9,744 bases of DNA from an uncultured Lachnospiraceae bacterium (GCA_910577835.1 CAJTOU010000059.1:1-9744); one strand, 5' to 3'. Positions 1-5,022 are shown, numbered from the stretch's first letter. Notes: a model not told the origin generated them from the letters alone. Translations and numbers: made by a program.

Positions 1-43
1 GCTGTGTACTGTATATACATTATAGCCGTTTAAACGAATTATA

Positions 44-301
44 TCAATCACTCAAATATGAACTTTCCGAAAAGAAAAGCGACAGAGCTTTTCGTCTCTG
101 CCACTGACTGCCTATGCGAAAACGATTTCCTCGTTCACAATCTCTTTCGCGCAAGCCCTTCAGTACAGTTTTAAACCAACATTGCATATCCCCATTCTTT
201 TTTTCGTATAAGTCTAGCGTATTCGTAAAGTTTTTCAATTCTTCTACCTCTTCCCTACTGGTCTGTGCAATCATGGTTTCTGTTCTTTTATTTTCTTCCA
301 T
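44..301 (-). CDS. Small charged hypothetical protein, divergent from XRE repressor
   Basis: This is an 85-residue soluble protein with no membrane segment or signal peptide. The N-terminal part (about residues 10-30, MIAQTSREEVEELKNF) is acidic and helix-prone; the C-terminal half is basic (RERDCERGNRFR). The start at 301 is well supported: AGGAGGG lies about 8 bases upstream, and further up are a TATAAT -10 and a TTCAAA -35 separated by 17 bases. It diverges from the XRE repressor gene and its promoter overlaps a copy of the shared operator, so it is probably repressed by that protein. Its position matches the first gene of an early or excision operon in a prophage or integrative element, but the family is not recognised. 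The C-terminus may be altered by decay, since the neighbouring element genes are broken. Confidence 0.55.
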   Translation of the reverse strand: MEENKRTETMIAQTSREEVEELKNFTNTLDLYEKKNGDMQCWFKTVLKGLRERDCERGNRFRIGSQWQRRKALSLFFSESSYLSD

Positions 302-321
302 CTGCCTTCCCTCCTGTGCTT

Positions 322-350
322 ATTATAACGGTTAGTGTTTTTACTTTGAA
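322..350 (-). promoter_or_regulatory. Leftward promoter of the small divergent gene
   Basis: Read on the minus strand, -35 TTCAAA (345-350) and -10 TATAAT (322-327) are separated by exactly 17 bases, and AGGAGGG and the start codon at 301 follow. The -35 overlaps the left operator copy (349-361), as expected for a repressed promoter. Confidence 0.7.
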
Positions 351-444
351 CGTTTATCGTTTATCTATCAGCATAATATAATACTTAACGTTCAAAATTA
401 AGCCTTTTTTGAAAATTTTATTGACTTTTTGAACGATAAACGTT
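346..444. promoter_or_regulatory. Divergent operator region, AACG-N5-CGTT sites
   Basis: Two 13-base sites share palindromic arms AACG and CGTT around a 5-base centre: 349-361 (AACGTTTATCGTT) and 432-444 (AACGATAAACGTT). The second is the exact reverse complement of the first, and both are preceded by TTG. A third, partial copy, AACGTTCAA (387-395), inversely matches TTGAACGTT at 346-354. The first site touches the -35 of the leftward promoter and the second fills the -35/-10 spacer of the rightward one. This is the layout of a dimeric phage-type repressor switch. Binding by the adjacent XRE protein is an inference. Confidence 0.7.
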
Positions 445-449
445 ATTCT
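421..449 (+). promoter_or_regulatory. Rightward promoter of the XRE repressor
   Basis: A -35 TTGACT (421-426), a 17-base spacer and a -10 TATTCT (444-449) precede the repressor gene. The operator copy at 432-444 occupies the spacer, so autorepression is likely. Confidence 0.7.
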
Positions 450-481
450 TTACTTACACCATAGAAAGGGGGTGAACCAAA

Positions 482-982
482 TTGACTGTCAATGAACGTA
501 TCAGACATTTCAGAAAAAATATTCTACATATCAACCAAAGGCAATTTGCGTCAGATTTAGGTATGGCACAAACCGGTGTTAGCAGCATGGAACAAGATGG
601 CGCAACTGTTACCAACCGAGCTATAAAATCAATCTGCATGGCTTACAACTTAAATGAAAACTGGTTGCGACATGGTATAGAACCTATGTACATACAAGAA
701 CCGACTTTTAGCCTTGACAAATTTGTTAAAGACCACGACGGGACTGATTTGGAACTTGAAGCCATGAAAGCGTATTTTGAACTGAACCCAGATATTAGAA
801 AAATGCTTGTGAAACACTTCAAAGAACGGCTTACCACTGTCTGTAATAAATCTGTGGAACCAATCACGGCCATAGAGAAACCTGCTGAATTAGTCGCAAC
901 CGTAGAGGAACCTACAGAATCAACAATAACTGTGGAAGAGGCAGCCTTCAAGAATTGCTCCTCTCTGCGCAGCTTTAATTAA
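482..982 (+). CDS. XRE-family prophage-type repressor, C-terminally frameshifted
   Basis: This is a DNA-binding transcriptional repressor. Residues 1-60 form a Cro/C1-type helix-turn-helix: NERIRHFRKN, then QRQFASDLGMAQTGVSSMEQ, then the stabilising helix up to NENWLRHG. The wording is typical of prophage and integrative-element repressors. Residues 75-115 are a helical dimerisation-like part, followed by an acidic E/P/T linker with repeated EEP-like steps. The start is a TTG at 482 with AAAGGGGGTG about 7 bases before it; no in-frame ATG fits as well. The frame ends at 982 in an unnatural tail (NCSSLRSFN). The other frame continues directly with a convincing helical sequence, so the original protein was probably about 225 residues. 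The DNA-binding part is complete and may still work on the operators upstream. Confidence 0.8.
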   Translation: MTVNERIRHFRKNILHINQRQFASDLGMAQTGVSSMEQDGATVTNRAIKSICMAYNLNENWLRHGIEPMYIQEPTFSLDKFVKDHDGTDLELEAMKAYFELNPDIRKMLVKHFKERLTTVCNKSVEPITAIEKPAELVATVEEPTESTITVEEAAFKNCSSLRSFN

Positions 983-1157
983 GGAACTGCAACAATATTA
1001 TGATGAAGATAACTATTATGCTTTTATGGACTTACTGGAAGTGGTAGAGGCAATGACGAAAAATCTTTACAGCGAAGGAAGAATTACCCATGAGCAGCTT
1101 AACGCCATATTCCAAAAATATGGCAAAAACAATTGGAATTGGATATCAAAATTTTGA
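969..1157 (+). pseudogene. Out-of-frame C-terminal part of the XRE repressor
   Basis: From about 969 a second frame reads AALIKELQQYY, then DEDNYYAFMDLLEVVEAM, then EGRITHEQLNAIFQKYGK, and stops at 1155-1157. It has no start codon or ribosome site of its own. Adding one GC dinucleotide in the GCGC stretch near 966-971 would fuse it in frame to the repressor (LRAALIKEL). A contraction of a short GC repeat is therefore the simplest explanation. The last residues, after about 1120, overlap the start of the following ATPase remnant and may not belong to the original protein. This is an inference from the reading frames; no intact homologue was available for comparison. Confidence 0.6.
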
Positions 1158-1406
1158 ACAGCTCATCCAGAACGATTGCTTTTATGTTGACAAAACAGGC
1201 TTTATTAAAAAATAGTGGGAGAACAAGGATATAGTGACGTTAATTACCCGACCAAGAAGGTTTGGAAAAACACTGGCTATGAGTATGACCTTGTACTAAC
1301 CAACAAGGAAGTCAGGCTAATGTTCCAGCAGATGGTAAAAAGCTGGTTTTCAGGTATTAAAATATCTTATAATGAATTTATCAAAGCGCTGCTGGCAGGA
1401 AATTTT
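1120..1406 (+). pseudogene. AAA-ATPase-like (AAA-ATPase_like/DUF1703-type) gene remnant
   Basis: The ATG at 1120 opens MAKTIGIGYQNFEQLIQND, then CFYVDKTGFIKK, the N-terminal signature of the AAA-ATPase-like family common in Clostridia and Bacteroides. An in-frame TAG (1213-1215) interrupts it. The same frame continues WENKDIVTLITRPRRFGKT, which contains the family's R-P-R-R-F-G-K-T nucleotide-binding motif, and ends at a TAA at 1297. Immediately after, in another frame, YDLVLTNKEVRLMFQQMV and SWFSGIKISYNEFIKALLAG match the region after the ATPase domain of the same family. The central domain (a few hundred residues) is thus missing, and the usual C-terminal nuclease-like part is also absent where the recombinase begins. 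It has one stop, one large deletion and one truncation, so it is certainly non-functional. Confidence 0.8.
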
Positions 1407-1892
1407 ATGAGAAAAAAAGAAACAAATACGAATCAGCAACTTACACGGGTTGCATTATATATTCGTGTATCAGGTGAAGAACAAAAGATAAAAGGATTAA
1501 GTCTTGAAGCTCAACAGGAACGTCTTGAACAATATGCCAAGGAACGTGCCTGGTTAATTGTAGGCGTATATATTGACGCTGCCAAAACTGCAAGGAAGAA
1601 TATGCACAAGCGAACTGAATTTCAACGTATGATTGAGGCTGTCAAGCATGATGAAATAATTGAAGAATACAGAAAAGATTATCAAATTTACACATCAACA
1701 TTAAATCAACTGCAGGAACCTGTGGACGAAAAACCACCAAATTTCTCCGCTGTTGAAGTTCTACCACAGAACAATTTCAAAGAACTTTATGAAATGCTAA
1801 CCCATGAATATAAGTGTGCGCTCTGGCGGTCCGCAATAAAAGAAATCCGGATTGACAGAGAAAACAAAATCACGGGTATTTCTTTCGGATAG
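1407..1892 (+). pseudogene. Serine recombinase, internally deleted remnant
   Basis: The reading frame gives 162 residues from the ATG at 1407, which has AGGA 6 bases upstream. Residues 13-83 are the start of a resolvase/invertase catalytic domain: RVALYIRVSGEEQ with the nucleophile Ser22 and Arg20, then GLSLEAQQERLEQYA and IDAAKTARKNMHKRTEF. At about residue 84 (near 1656-1661) the sequence jumps straight to EEYRKDYQIYTSTLNQL and on to ALWRSAIKEIRIDR, which is the extreme C-terminal end of large serine recombinases of about 500 residues. The rest of the catalytic domain, the recombinase domain and the zinc-ribbon/coiled-coil segment are gone. The frame stays open across the join, so a short peptide could still be made, but it lacks DNA-binding parts. 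The frame is also open upstream to 1215, which fuses it to the ATPase fragment. The gene probably once moved the element. Confidence 0.82.
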
Positions 1893-1894
1893 TA

Positions 1895-2050
1895 TTGTAC
1901 TAATATAACACTGCCTGTCTTTTGTTGTATAAATATTACCATTCTTATATAGCTCTTCGCCAAAAGTTATAACGGATTCTGTACCATCTGTATAACAGAA
2001 AGTAAGATGAGCCAAACCTATAAGCAGCTCAAACTCGTCAGTATACTTTT
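1895..2050 (-). pseudogene. Leftward coding relic, family unknown
   Basis: Between the recombinase remnant and niaR (1893-2271, no intact gene) the minus strand reads a protein-like stretch: TDEFELLIGLAHLTFCYTDG, then TESVITFGEELYKNGNIY and TTKDRQC. A TAA stands just upstream of it, in the poly-A run near 2050. Beyond about 1897 the frame runs antisense into the recombinase. It has no ribosome site at the internal ATG near 2015. I take it as the surviving middle of a gene cut at both ends, but it could be chance. The remaining part of the gap (2051-2220) shows nothing I can identify. Confidence 0.3.
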
Positions 2051-2220
2051 TTTATTTTATATGGAAACAACTTTGCATTTCCATAACGCAGCTCTTACAG
2101 AGCGGCTTCCGTCTGTTTATTATGCTGTATTCCAAAGTATATCAAAAAAATATCTCCTCTTCAATCAAAAATCGCCTATAACCAACGAAATTCATTTCTC
2201 CCCTTGATTCTTTTCATTTT

Positions 2221-2249
2221 TTGATTTATTATTTAAGAAACAATACAAT
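2221..2249 (+). promoter_or_regulatory. niaR promoter
   Basis: A -35 TTGATT (2221-2226), a 17-base spacer and a -10 TACAAT (2244-2249) lie just before the GGAGG and ATG of niaR, giving a very short leader. No dyad is visible over this promoter. Confidence 0.65.
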
Positions 2250-2271
2250 CAATGAATCTTGGAGGTCCCTA

Positions 2272-2838
2272 ATGGAAGGTGAAAAAAGAAGAGAAGAAAT
2301 CATATCCTGTCTGACTAAATCGACTCAGCCTATATCCGGCACAGAGCTTGCGAAAAACTTTCATGTGAGTCGTCAGGTTATCGTTCAGGACATAGCGCTT
2401 TTACGCGCCACAAATAAAAATATATTAAGCACCAATCGAGGATACATACTTTACAATCCCAAAAATCCTCCCTCCGGCGCAAAAAGAATCCTCCCTGTTT
2501 TCCACACTTCAGACAGAATCAGAGAAGAGTTATACACCATTGTCGACTATGGCGGCAAAGTATTGGATGTTGTGGTAGAGCATGAGGTCTATGGCCAGAT
2601 TACCGCGGATTTATTTTTAAAAAATCGTGGAGATGTAGATGATTTTATGGAAAAACTGTTAAAAAACAATTCCAATCCCCTGAATATTCTGACAAACGGC
2701 GAGCACTACCACACAATAGAAGCTGAATCGGAAGAAATCCTTGACATGATAGAGGAAAAGCTTTCACAAAGGGGCTTTCTGGTGATTATTGATAAACAGC
2801 CCAGTCAATCCCCGGATAAAGCTCTCCTGTTCGAATAA
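2272..2838 (+). CDS. niaR: NiaR-type niacin-responsive transcriptional repressor (HTH_11 + 3H)
   Basis: This 188-residue DNA-binding repressor belongs to a family that senses nicotinate and turns down niacin uptake or NAD synthesis genes (YrxA of Bacillus subtilis, TM1602 of Thermotoga). Residues 5-60 are a winged HTH_11 domain (ISGTELAKNFHVSRQVIVQD). Residues 70-172 form the 3H domain; His78, Glu86, His145 and His147 fall where the metal-binding His/Glu/His/His set is expected. The ATG at 2272 has GGAGG 6 bases upstream; the longer frame from 2221 has no ribosome site and covers the promoter. The tail after about residue 173 (KQPSQSPDKALLFE) extends past the domain and overlaps the end of the convergent gene by 53 bases. 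No niacin transporter or nad gene is adjacent, so targets are probably elsewhere or the nearby EIIC gene. Confidence 0.88.
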   Translation: MEGEKRREEIISCLTKSTQPISGTELAKNFHVSRQVIVQDIALLRATNKNILSTNRGYILYNPKNPPSGAKRILPVFHTSDRIREELYTIVDYGGKVLDVVVEHEVYGQITADLFLKNRGDVDDFMEKLLKNNSNPLNILTNGEHYHTIEAESEEILDMIEEKLSQRGFLVIIDKQPSQSPDKALLFE

Positions 2839-3256
2839 AATATTCTACCGCTTTTATACCCAGATCAATATCCTGAATCGCAAAGCACTTTTCTATTGGT
2901 GACTGTCCTCCGCTTGTAAGCGGCGTCCACTTCTCTGTATCAGAGAAATCAGCATTATATGTATCAGGAAAATCAGCATTGTAACTACAATACTCATCTT
3001 CGGACGTATAGGCAAGCGACAGCCACTCCCCGTCACACACCACTTCCAACCAGTCATCTTCACCATAGGAATCCAGAGATAAATAAATCTCTATTCCCTC
3101 CGATATTTCTTTTAATATTCTGGAAATAACCTCTTCTGTAATTTCATCTTCCTCATACTCTTCACCATTAGGATAATATAAAATATGCTTCAATTTTATT
3201 TCCTGATGGTCAAATTCAGGAATTGTATCTTTTTTTGGAATAATTTCAAATGACAT
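2786..3256 (-). CDS. Small acidic protein, possible Imm1-type immunity protein
   Basis: This is a 156-residue, strongly acidic, cytoplasmic protein without signal or membrane segment. The middle (about residues 56-84, IYLSLDSYGEDDWLEVV then DGEWLSLAY) looks like paired beta strands. The end (about 116-152, SPIEKCFAIQDIDLGIKAVE then YFIRTGELYPGIDW) resembles the family ending in which a helix leads to TG-x-x-P-x-x-x-W, as in Imm1 immunity proteins of polymorphic toxin systems. I am only moderately sure of that match. Residues 92-99 and 100-107 are a tandem duplication (YNADFPDT, YNADFSDT). The start at 3256 has AGGAGG 6 bases away. No toxin gene is adjacent, so if it is an immunity protein it is an orphan. 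It faces niaR and shares 53 bases with its 3' end. Confidence 0.6.
   Translation of the reverse strand: MSFEIIPKKDTIPEFDHQEIKLKHILYYPNGEEYEEDEITEEVISRILKEISEGIEIYLSLDSYGEDDWLEVVCDGEWLSLAYTSEDEYCSYNADFPDTYNADFSDTEKWTPLTSGGQSPIEKCFAIQDIDLGIKAVEYFIRTGELYPGIDWAVYQ
2936..2983 (-). repeat. 24-bp tandem duplication inside the acidic protein gene
   Basis: Two adjacent 24-base units match at about 20 of 24 positions and encode the octapeptides YNADFPDT and YNADFSDT. The in-frame duplication adds eight residues. Differences between the units are mostly third-position or conservative, so it is not brand new. Confidence 0.8.
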
Positions 3257-3292
3257 GTTTTTCCTCCTGATTTCTATAAAAAATATAACAGC

Positions 3293-3321
3293 ATTTTATC
3301 ATATGCATTATGGAAAAACAA
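3293..3321 (-). promoter_or_regulatory. Possible promoter of the acidic protein gene
   Basis: On the minus strand TTGTTT (3316-3321) and TAAAAT (3293-3298) are 17 bases apart, upstream of AGGAGG and the start at 3256. The region is very AT-rich, so chance matches are likely. The rest of 3257-3567 holds no gene that I can support. Confidence 0.4.
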
Positions 3322-3492
3322 TTATAATTTGCCATATTTTCCTGTTTATATTTTGTTTGTACTTTGGTCTATACTTTCCATATCTATATTTTCACATTTA
3401 CATATCTGTTTTGCCACAGAATGAAAAGTTTCTAAAAAAATCGTAAAATTTAGTTGCAAATCCTTTTTTATTGTGCTAAACTACTCCCTGCA

Positions 3493-3522
3493 TGACAATA
3501 CATCTGTCTTGTCAGAATGTAT
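3493..3522. promoter_or_regulatory. Operator-like dyads over the EIIC promoter
   Basis: Two overlapping inverted repeats lie here: TGACAA (3493-3498) with TTGTCA (3509-3514), and ATACAT-CTG (3498-3506) with CAG-A-ATGTAT (3513-3522). They cover the presumed -35 TTGTCA. Such a site fits a repressor. NiaR encoded upstream is one candidate, but I cannot confirm that the motif is the NiaR consensus. Confidence 0.5.
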
Positions 3523-3537
3523 GTTTTACAATATTTA
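3509..3537 (+). promoter_or_regulatory. Promoter of the PfoR-like EIIC gene
   Basis: A -35 TTGTCA (3509-3514), a 17-base spacer and a -10 TATTTA (3532-3537) precede the AAGAGG ribosome site and the ATG at 3568. The -10 is weak, which would suit a regulated promoter. Confidence 0.5.
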
Positions 3538-3567
3538 TCATATCAATGATAGAAAAGAGGATTTAAA

Positions 3568-4629
3568 ATGGATAAACTAAAAGCCTTTCTAAAGAAAAAA
3601 GATATCGAATTATCTGCCAGAAGATATGGCATCGATGCATTGGGAGCCATGGCACAGGGATTATTTGCTTCACTTTTAATTGGAACTATTATTTCCACTA
3701 TTGGCGAACAGGCGGGACTGGAGTTTTTAATAAAAATTGGTACATATGCCAAGGCTGCCACCGGACCTGCTATGGCAATTGCGATTGGATATGCACTGCA
3801 TTGTCCCGCGCTTGTTTTATTTTCACTGGCTGCTGTCGGAGCTGCCACCAATGAACTTGGAGGGGCAGGAGGACCTCTGGCGGTACTGATTGTTACCATA
3901 TTTGCGGCTGAATTTGGCAAAGCTGTATCAAAAGAGACAAAGATTGACATTATTGTAACGCCATTTGTAACTATTATATCAGGTATTTTTCTTGCCATGT
4001 GGTGGGCACCTGCTATCGGTACTGCTGCCAGCGCTGTCGGCCGCGCTATTATGTGGGCAACCGAGCTTCAGCCGTTCTTTATGGGTATGATTGTATCTGT
4101 TATTGTGGGAATTGCACTCACTCTTCCTATCAGCAGCGCCGCTATCTGTGCCGCGTTAAGCCTGACAGGTCTTGCCGGAGGGGCTGCTCTTGCCGGATGC
4201 TGCGCACAGATGGTAGGTTTTGCTGTTCTGTCCTTCCGTGAAAACAAATGGGGCGGATTATTTGCTCAGGGAATAGGAACAAGCATGTTGCAGATGGGAA
4301 ATATTGTAAAAAATCCACGCATCTGGCTTCCGGCTATTCTTGCATCTGCCGTTATTGGTCCTGTTTCCACCTGCATTTTCAAATTGCAGATGAATGGTGC
4401 CGCAGTTGCTTCTGGTATGGGTACCTGTGGACTGGTCGGACAAATTGGTGTATATACCGGTTGGGCAAATGATGTAGCCTCTGGTATAAAATCTGCGATT
4501 ACAGCCTTTGACTGGATTGGTATGCTGCTTGTCTGCTTTATTCTTCCAGCAGTGCTGACATGGCTGTTTGGATTATTTTTCAGAAAAATTGGATGGATTA
4601 AAGAAAATGATTTAAAGCTTGATTTATAA
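3568..4629 (+). CDS. PfoR-like PTS transporter subunit IIC (PTS_EIIC_2 family)
   Basis: This is a 353-residue polytopic inner-membrane protein of the PTS_EIIC_2 type, the family of Clostridium perfringens PfoR. After a short basic N-terminus (MDKLKAFLKKKDIELSARRYG) hydrophobic segments run at about 25-45, 55-75, 80-110, 130-155, 168-195, 200-220, 250-272 and 310-338. They are rich in Gly/Ala and include the stretch ALTLPISSAAICAALSLTG. Members resemble sugar permease subunits but are often alone. Here no IIA, IIB or enzyme gene is near, so the substrate is unknown and phosphotransfer would need subunits encoded elsewhere. The start has AAGAGG 7 bases upstream. The gene stands alone behind a promoter with overlapping dyads, and no clear terminator follows before the toxin promoter at 4663. 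Confidence 0.82.
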   Translation: MDKLKAFLKKKDIELSARRYGIDALGAMAQGLFASLLIGTIISTIGEQAGLEFLIKIGTYAKAATGPAMAIAIGYALHCPALVLFSLAAVGAATNELGGAGGPLAVLIVTIFAAEFGKAVSKETKIDIIVTPFVTIISGIFLAMWWAPAIGTAASAVGRAIMWATELQPFFMGMIVSVIVGIALTLPISSAAICAALSLTGLAGGAALAGCCAQMVGFAVLSFRENKWGGLFAQGIGTSMLQMGNIVKNPRIWLPAILASAVIGPVSTCIFKLQMNGAAVASGMGTCGLVGQIGVYTGWANDVASGIKSAITAFDWIGMLLVCFILPAVLTWLFGLFFRKIGWIKENDLKLDL

Positions 4630-4662
4630 ATAATCTGCTGTTTTAGATATTTTAAAAAATGG

Positions 4663-4692
4663 TTGTCATCTTATATAAATGTATGGTATAAT
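4663..4692 (+). promoter_or_regulatory. Promoter of the type I toxin mRNA
   Basis: A -35 TTGTCA (4663-4668) and a consensus -10 TATAAT (4687-4692) with 18-base spacing lie ahead of the toxin frame. Transcription would start near 4699, giving a leader of about 42 bases and an mRNA of about 215 bases up to the terminator. Confidence 0.65.
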
Positions 4693-4702
4693 TCTCCTCT
4701 TA

Positions 4703-4735
4703 CCGCCCCTACACTGGCAACGGAAAGGGGGTGTG
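4703..4735 (+). promoter_or_regulatory. Toxin leader that can pair with the ribosome site
   Basis: The leader contains CGCCCCT upstream and AAAGGGGGTG just before the start codon. CGCCCC can pair with GGGGTG (one wobble) around a loop of about 17-20 bases, burying the Shine-Dalgarno sequence. A leader stem that limits ribosome entry is a known trait of Fst-type toxin mRNAs. The pairing was judged by eye. Confidence 0.5.
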
Positions 4736-4736
4736 C

Positions 4737-4750
4737 CGCTTTGGATGCAT
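4737..4750 (+). repeat. 14-base direct repeat, toxin-start copy
   Basis: CGCTTTGGATGCAT spans the last bases of the leader, the TTG start and the next two codons. An identical copy lies at 4921-4934, beyond the shared terminator. Because that second copy is read in the opposite direction by the antisense RNA, the two RNAs are complementary exactly over the toxin start codon. Confidence 0.85.
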
Positions 4751-4827
4751 TATCCTCATTTATTTTTTCCGTATTGGCAAGTATAATTGCTTACTACATA
4801 TGCAAGTGGTTAGACGGAGAAAAATAA
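4741..4827 (+). CDS. Fst-like type I toxin, 28-residue membrane peptide
   Basis: The frame begins with TTG at 4741, seven bases after AAAGGGGGTG, and encodes 28 residues. It starts LDALSSFIFSVLASIIAYYI and ends CKWLDGEK. Residues 4-21 form one hydrophobic membrane helix; the tail has the W-L-D plus charged residues typical of Fst/Ldr-family toxins (for example Fst of plasmid pAD1). Such peptides damage the membrane when produced without their antisense RNA. The gene has its own TATAAT promoter, a leader able to mask the ribosome site, a downstream bidirectional terminator, and an opposing antisense transcription unit. No ATG is available in frame; TTG would also keep translation low. The family assignment rests on peptide shape plus locus architecture, not on a database match. 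Confidence 0.75.
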   Translation: MDALSSFIFSVLASIIAYYICKWLDGEK

Positions 4828-4872
4828 GACGGTAACCTAGCCCAAATGGTTGACTTCACCAAAAAAGAAGAA

Positions 4873-4916
4873 GAATCCCTGAATGTACTGACACTACATT
4901 CAGGGATTCGCTTTTT
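4873..4916. terminator. Shared bidirectional terminator, perfect 15-bp stem
   Basis: GAATCCCTGAATGTA (4873-4887) pairs perfectly with TACATTCAGGGATTC (4895-4909) around the 7-base loop CTGACAC. Rightward it is followed by GCTTTTTG; leftward the A-rich 4861-4872 gives a U-rich tail. It can therefore end both the toxin mRNA and the antisense RNA. Confidence 0.88.
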
Positions 4917-4920
4917 GTGT

Positions 4921-4934
4921 CGCTTTGGATGCAT
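4921..4934 (+). repeat. 14-base direct repeat, antisense-side copy
   Basis: This exact copy of CGCTTTGGATGCAT (also at 4737-4750) lies between the terminator and the leftward promoter, so it falls in the 5' half of the predicted antisense RNA as its reverse complement. It contains no gene of its own. Confidence 0.85.
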
Positions 4935-4954
4935 CTTGTTTTTCTCCAACTAAT

Positions 4955-4983
4955 ATTTTATCATACATATTCTAAAATTACAA
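4955..4983 (-). promoter_or_regulatory. Promoter of the antisense RNA
   Basis: On the minus strand -35 TTGTAA (4978-4983), a 17-base spacer and -10 TAAAAT (4955-4960) point towards the terminator and toxin gene. The surroundings are AT-rich, but spacing and position are as expected for an antitoxin RNA. Confidence 0.55.
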
Positions 4984-5022
4984 TATTCATTTTATAATTT
5001 TCAAAATAATTTTTTTCCCTAT

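Larger units (their letters stand above)
4862..4948 (-). ncRNA. Predicted antitoxin antisense RNA (RNA II-like)
   Basis: A leftward promoter at 4955-4983 would start an RNA near 4948. It would run through the complement of the repeat at 4921-4934, then the hairpin at 4873-4909, and stop in the U-rich stretch made from 4861-4872, giving about 85 bases. Its 5' part is complementary to the toxin start region through the direct repeat and its 3' hairpin is complementary to that of the toxin mRNA. This is the arrangement of RNA II in the par locus. Start and end are predicted only. Confidence 0.65.

Noticed and set aside
1..43. Left edge with GTTTAAAC palindrome as an attachment site
   Set aside because: An 8-base palindrome alone is not evidence, and no matching copy was seen near the recombinase end.
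2007..2207. Rightward 66-residue frame before niaR
   Set aside because: No ribosome site, low-complexity start, and it overlaps the better protein-like reading on the minus strand.
2910..2923. CCGCTT-GT-AAGCGG palindrome as a terminator for niaR
   Set aside because: It has a two-base loop, no T-run in either direction, and lies well inside the acidic protein gene.
3255..3446. Rightward 63-residue hydrophobic frame with Phe/Tyr/Ile-rich composition
   Set aside because: Its start lies in the ribosome-site region of the leftward acidic gene, it has no ribosome site, and such frames arise easily in very AT-rich spacers.
3999..4472. Cys-rich frames inside the EIIC gene
   Set aside because: They are +1-frame shadows of Gly/Ala-rich membrane codons in a well-supported transporter gene.
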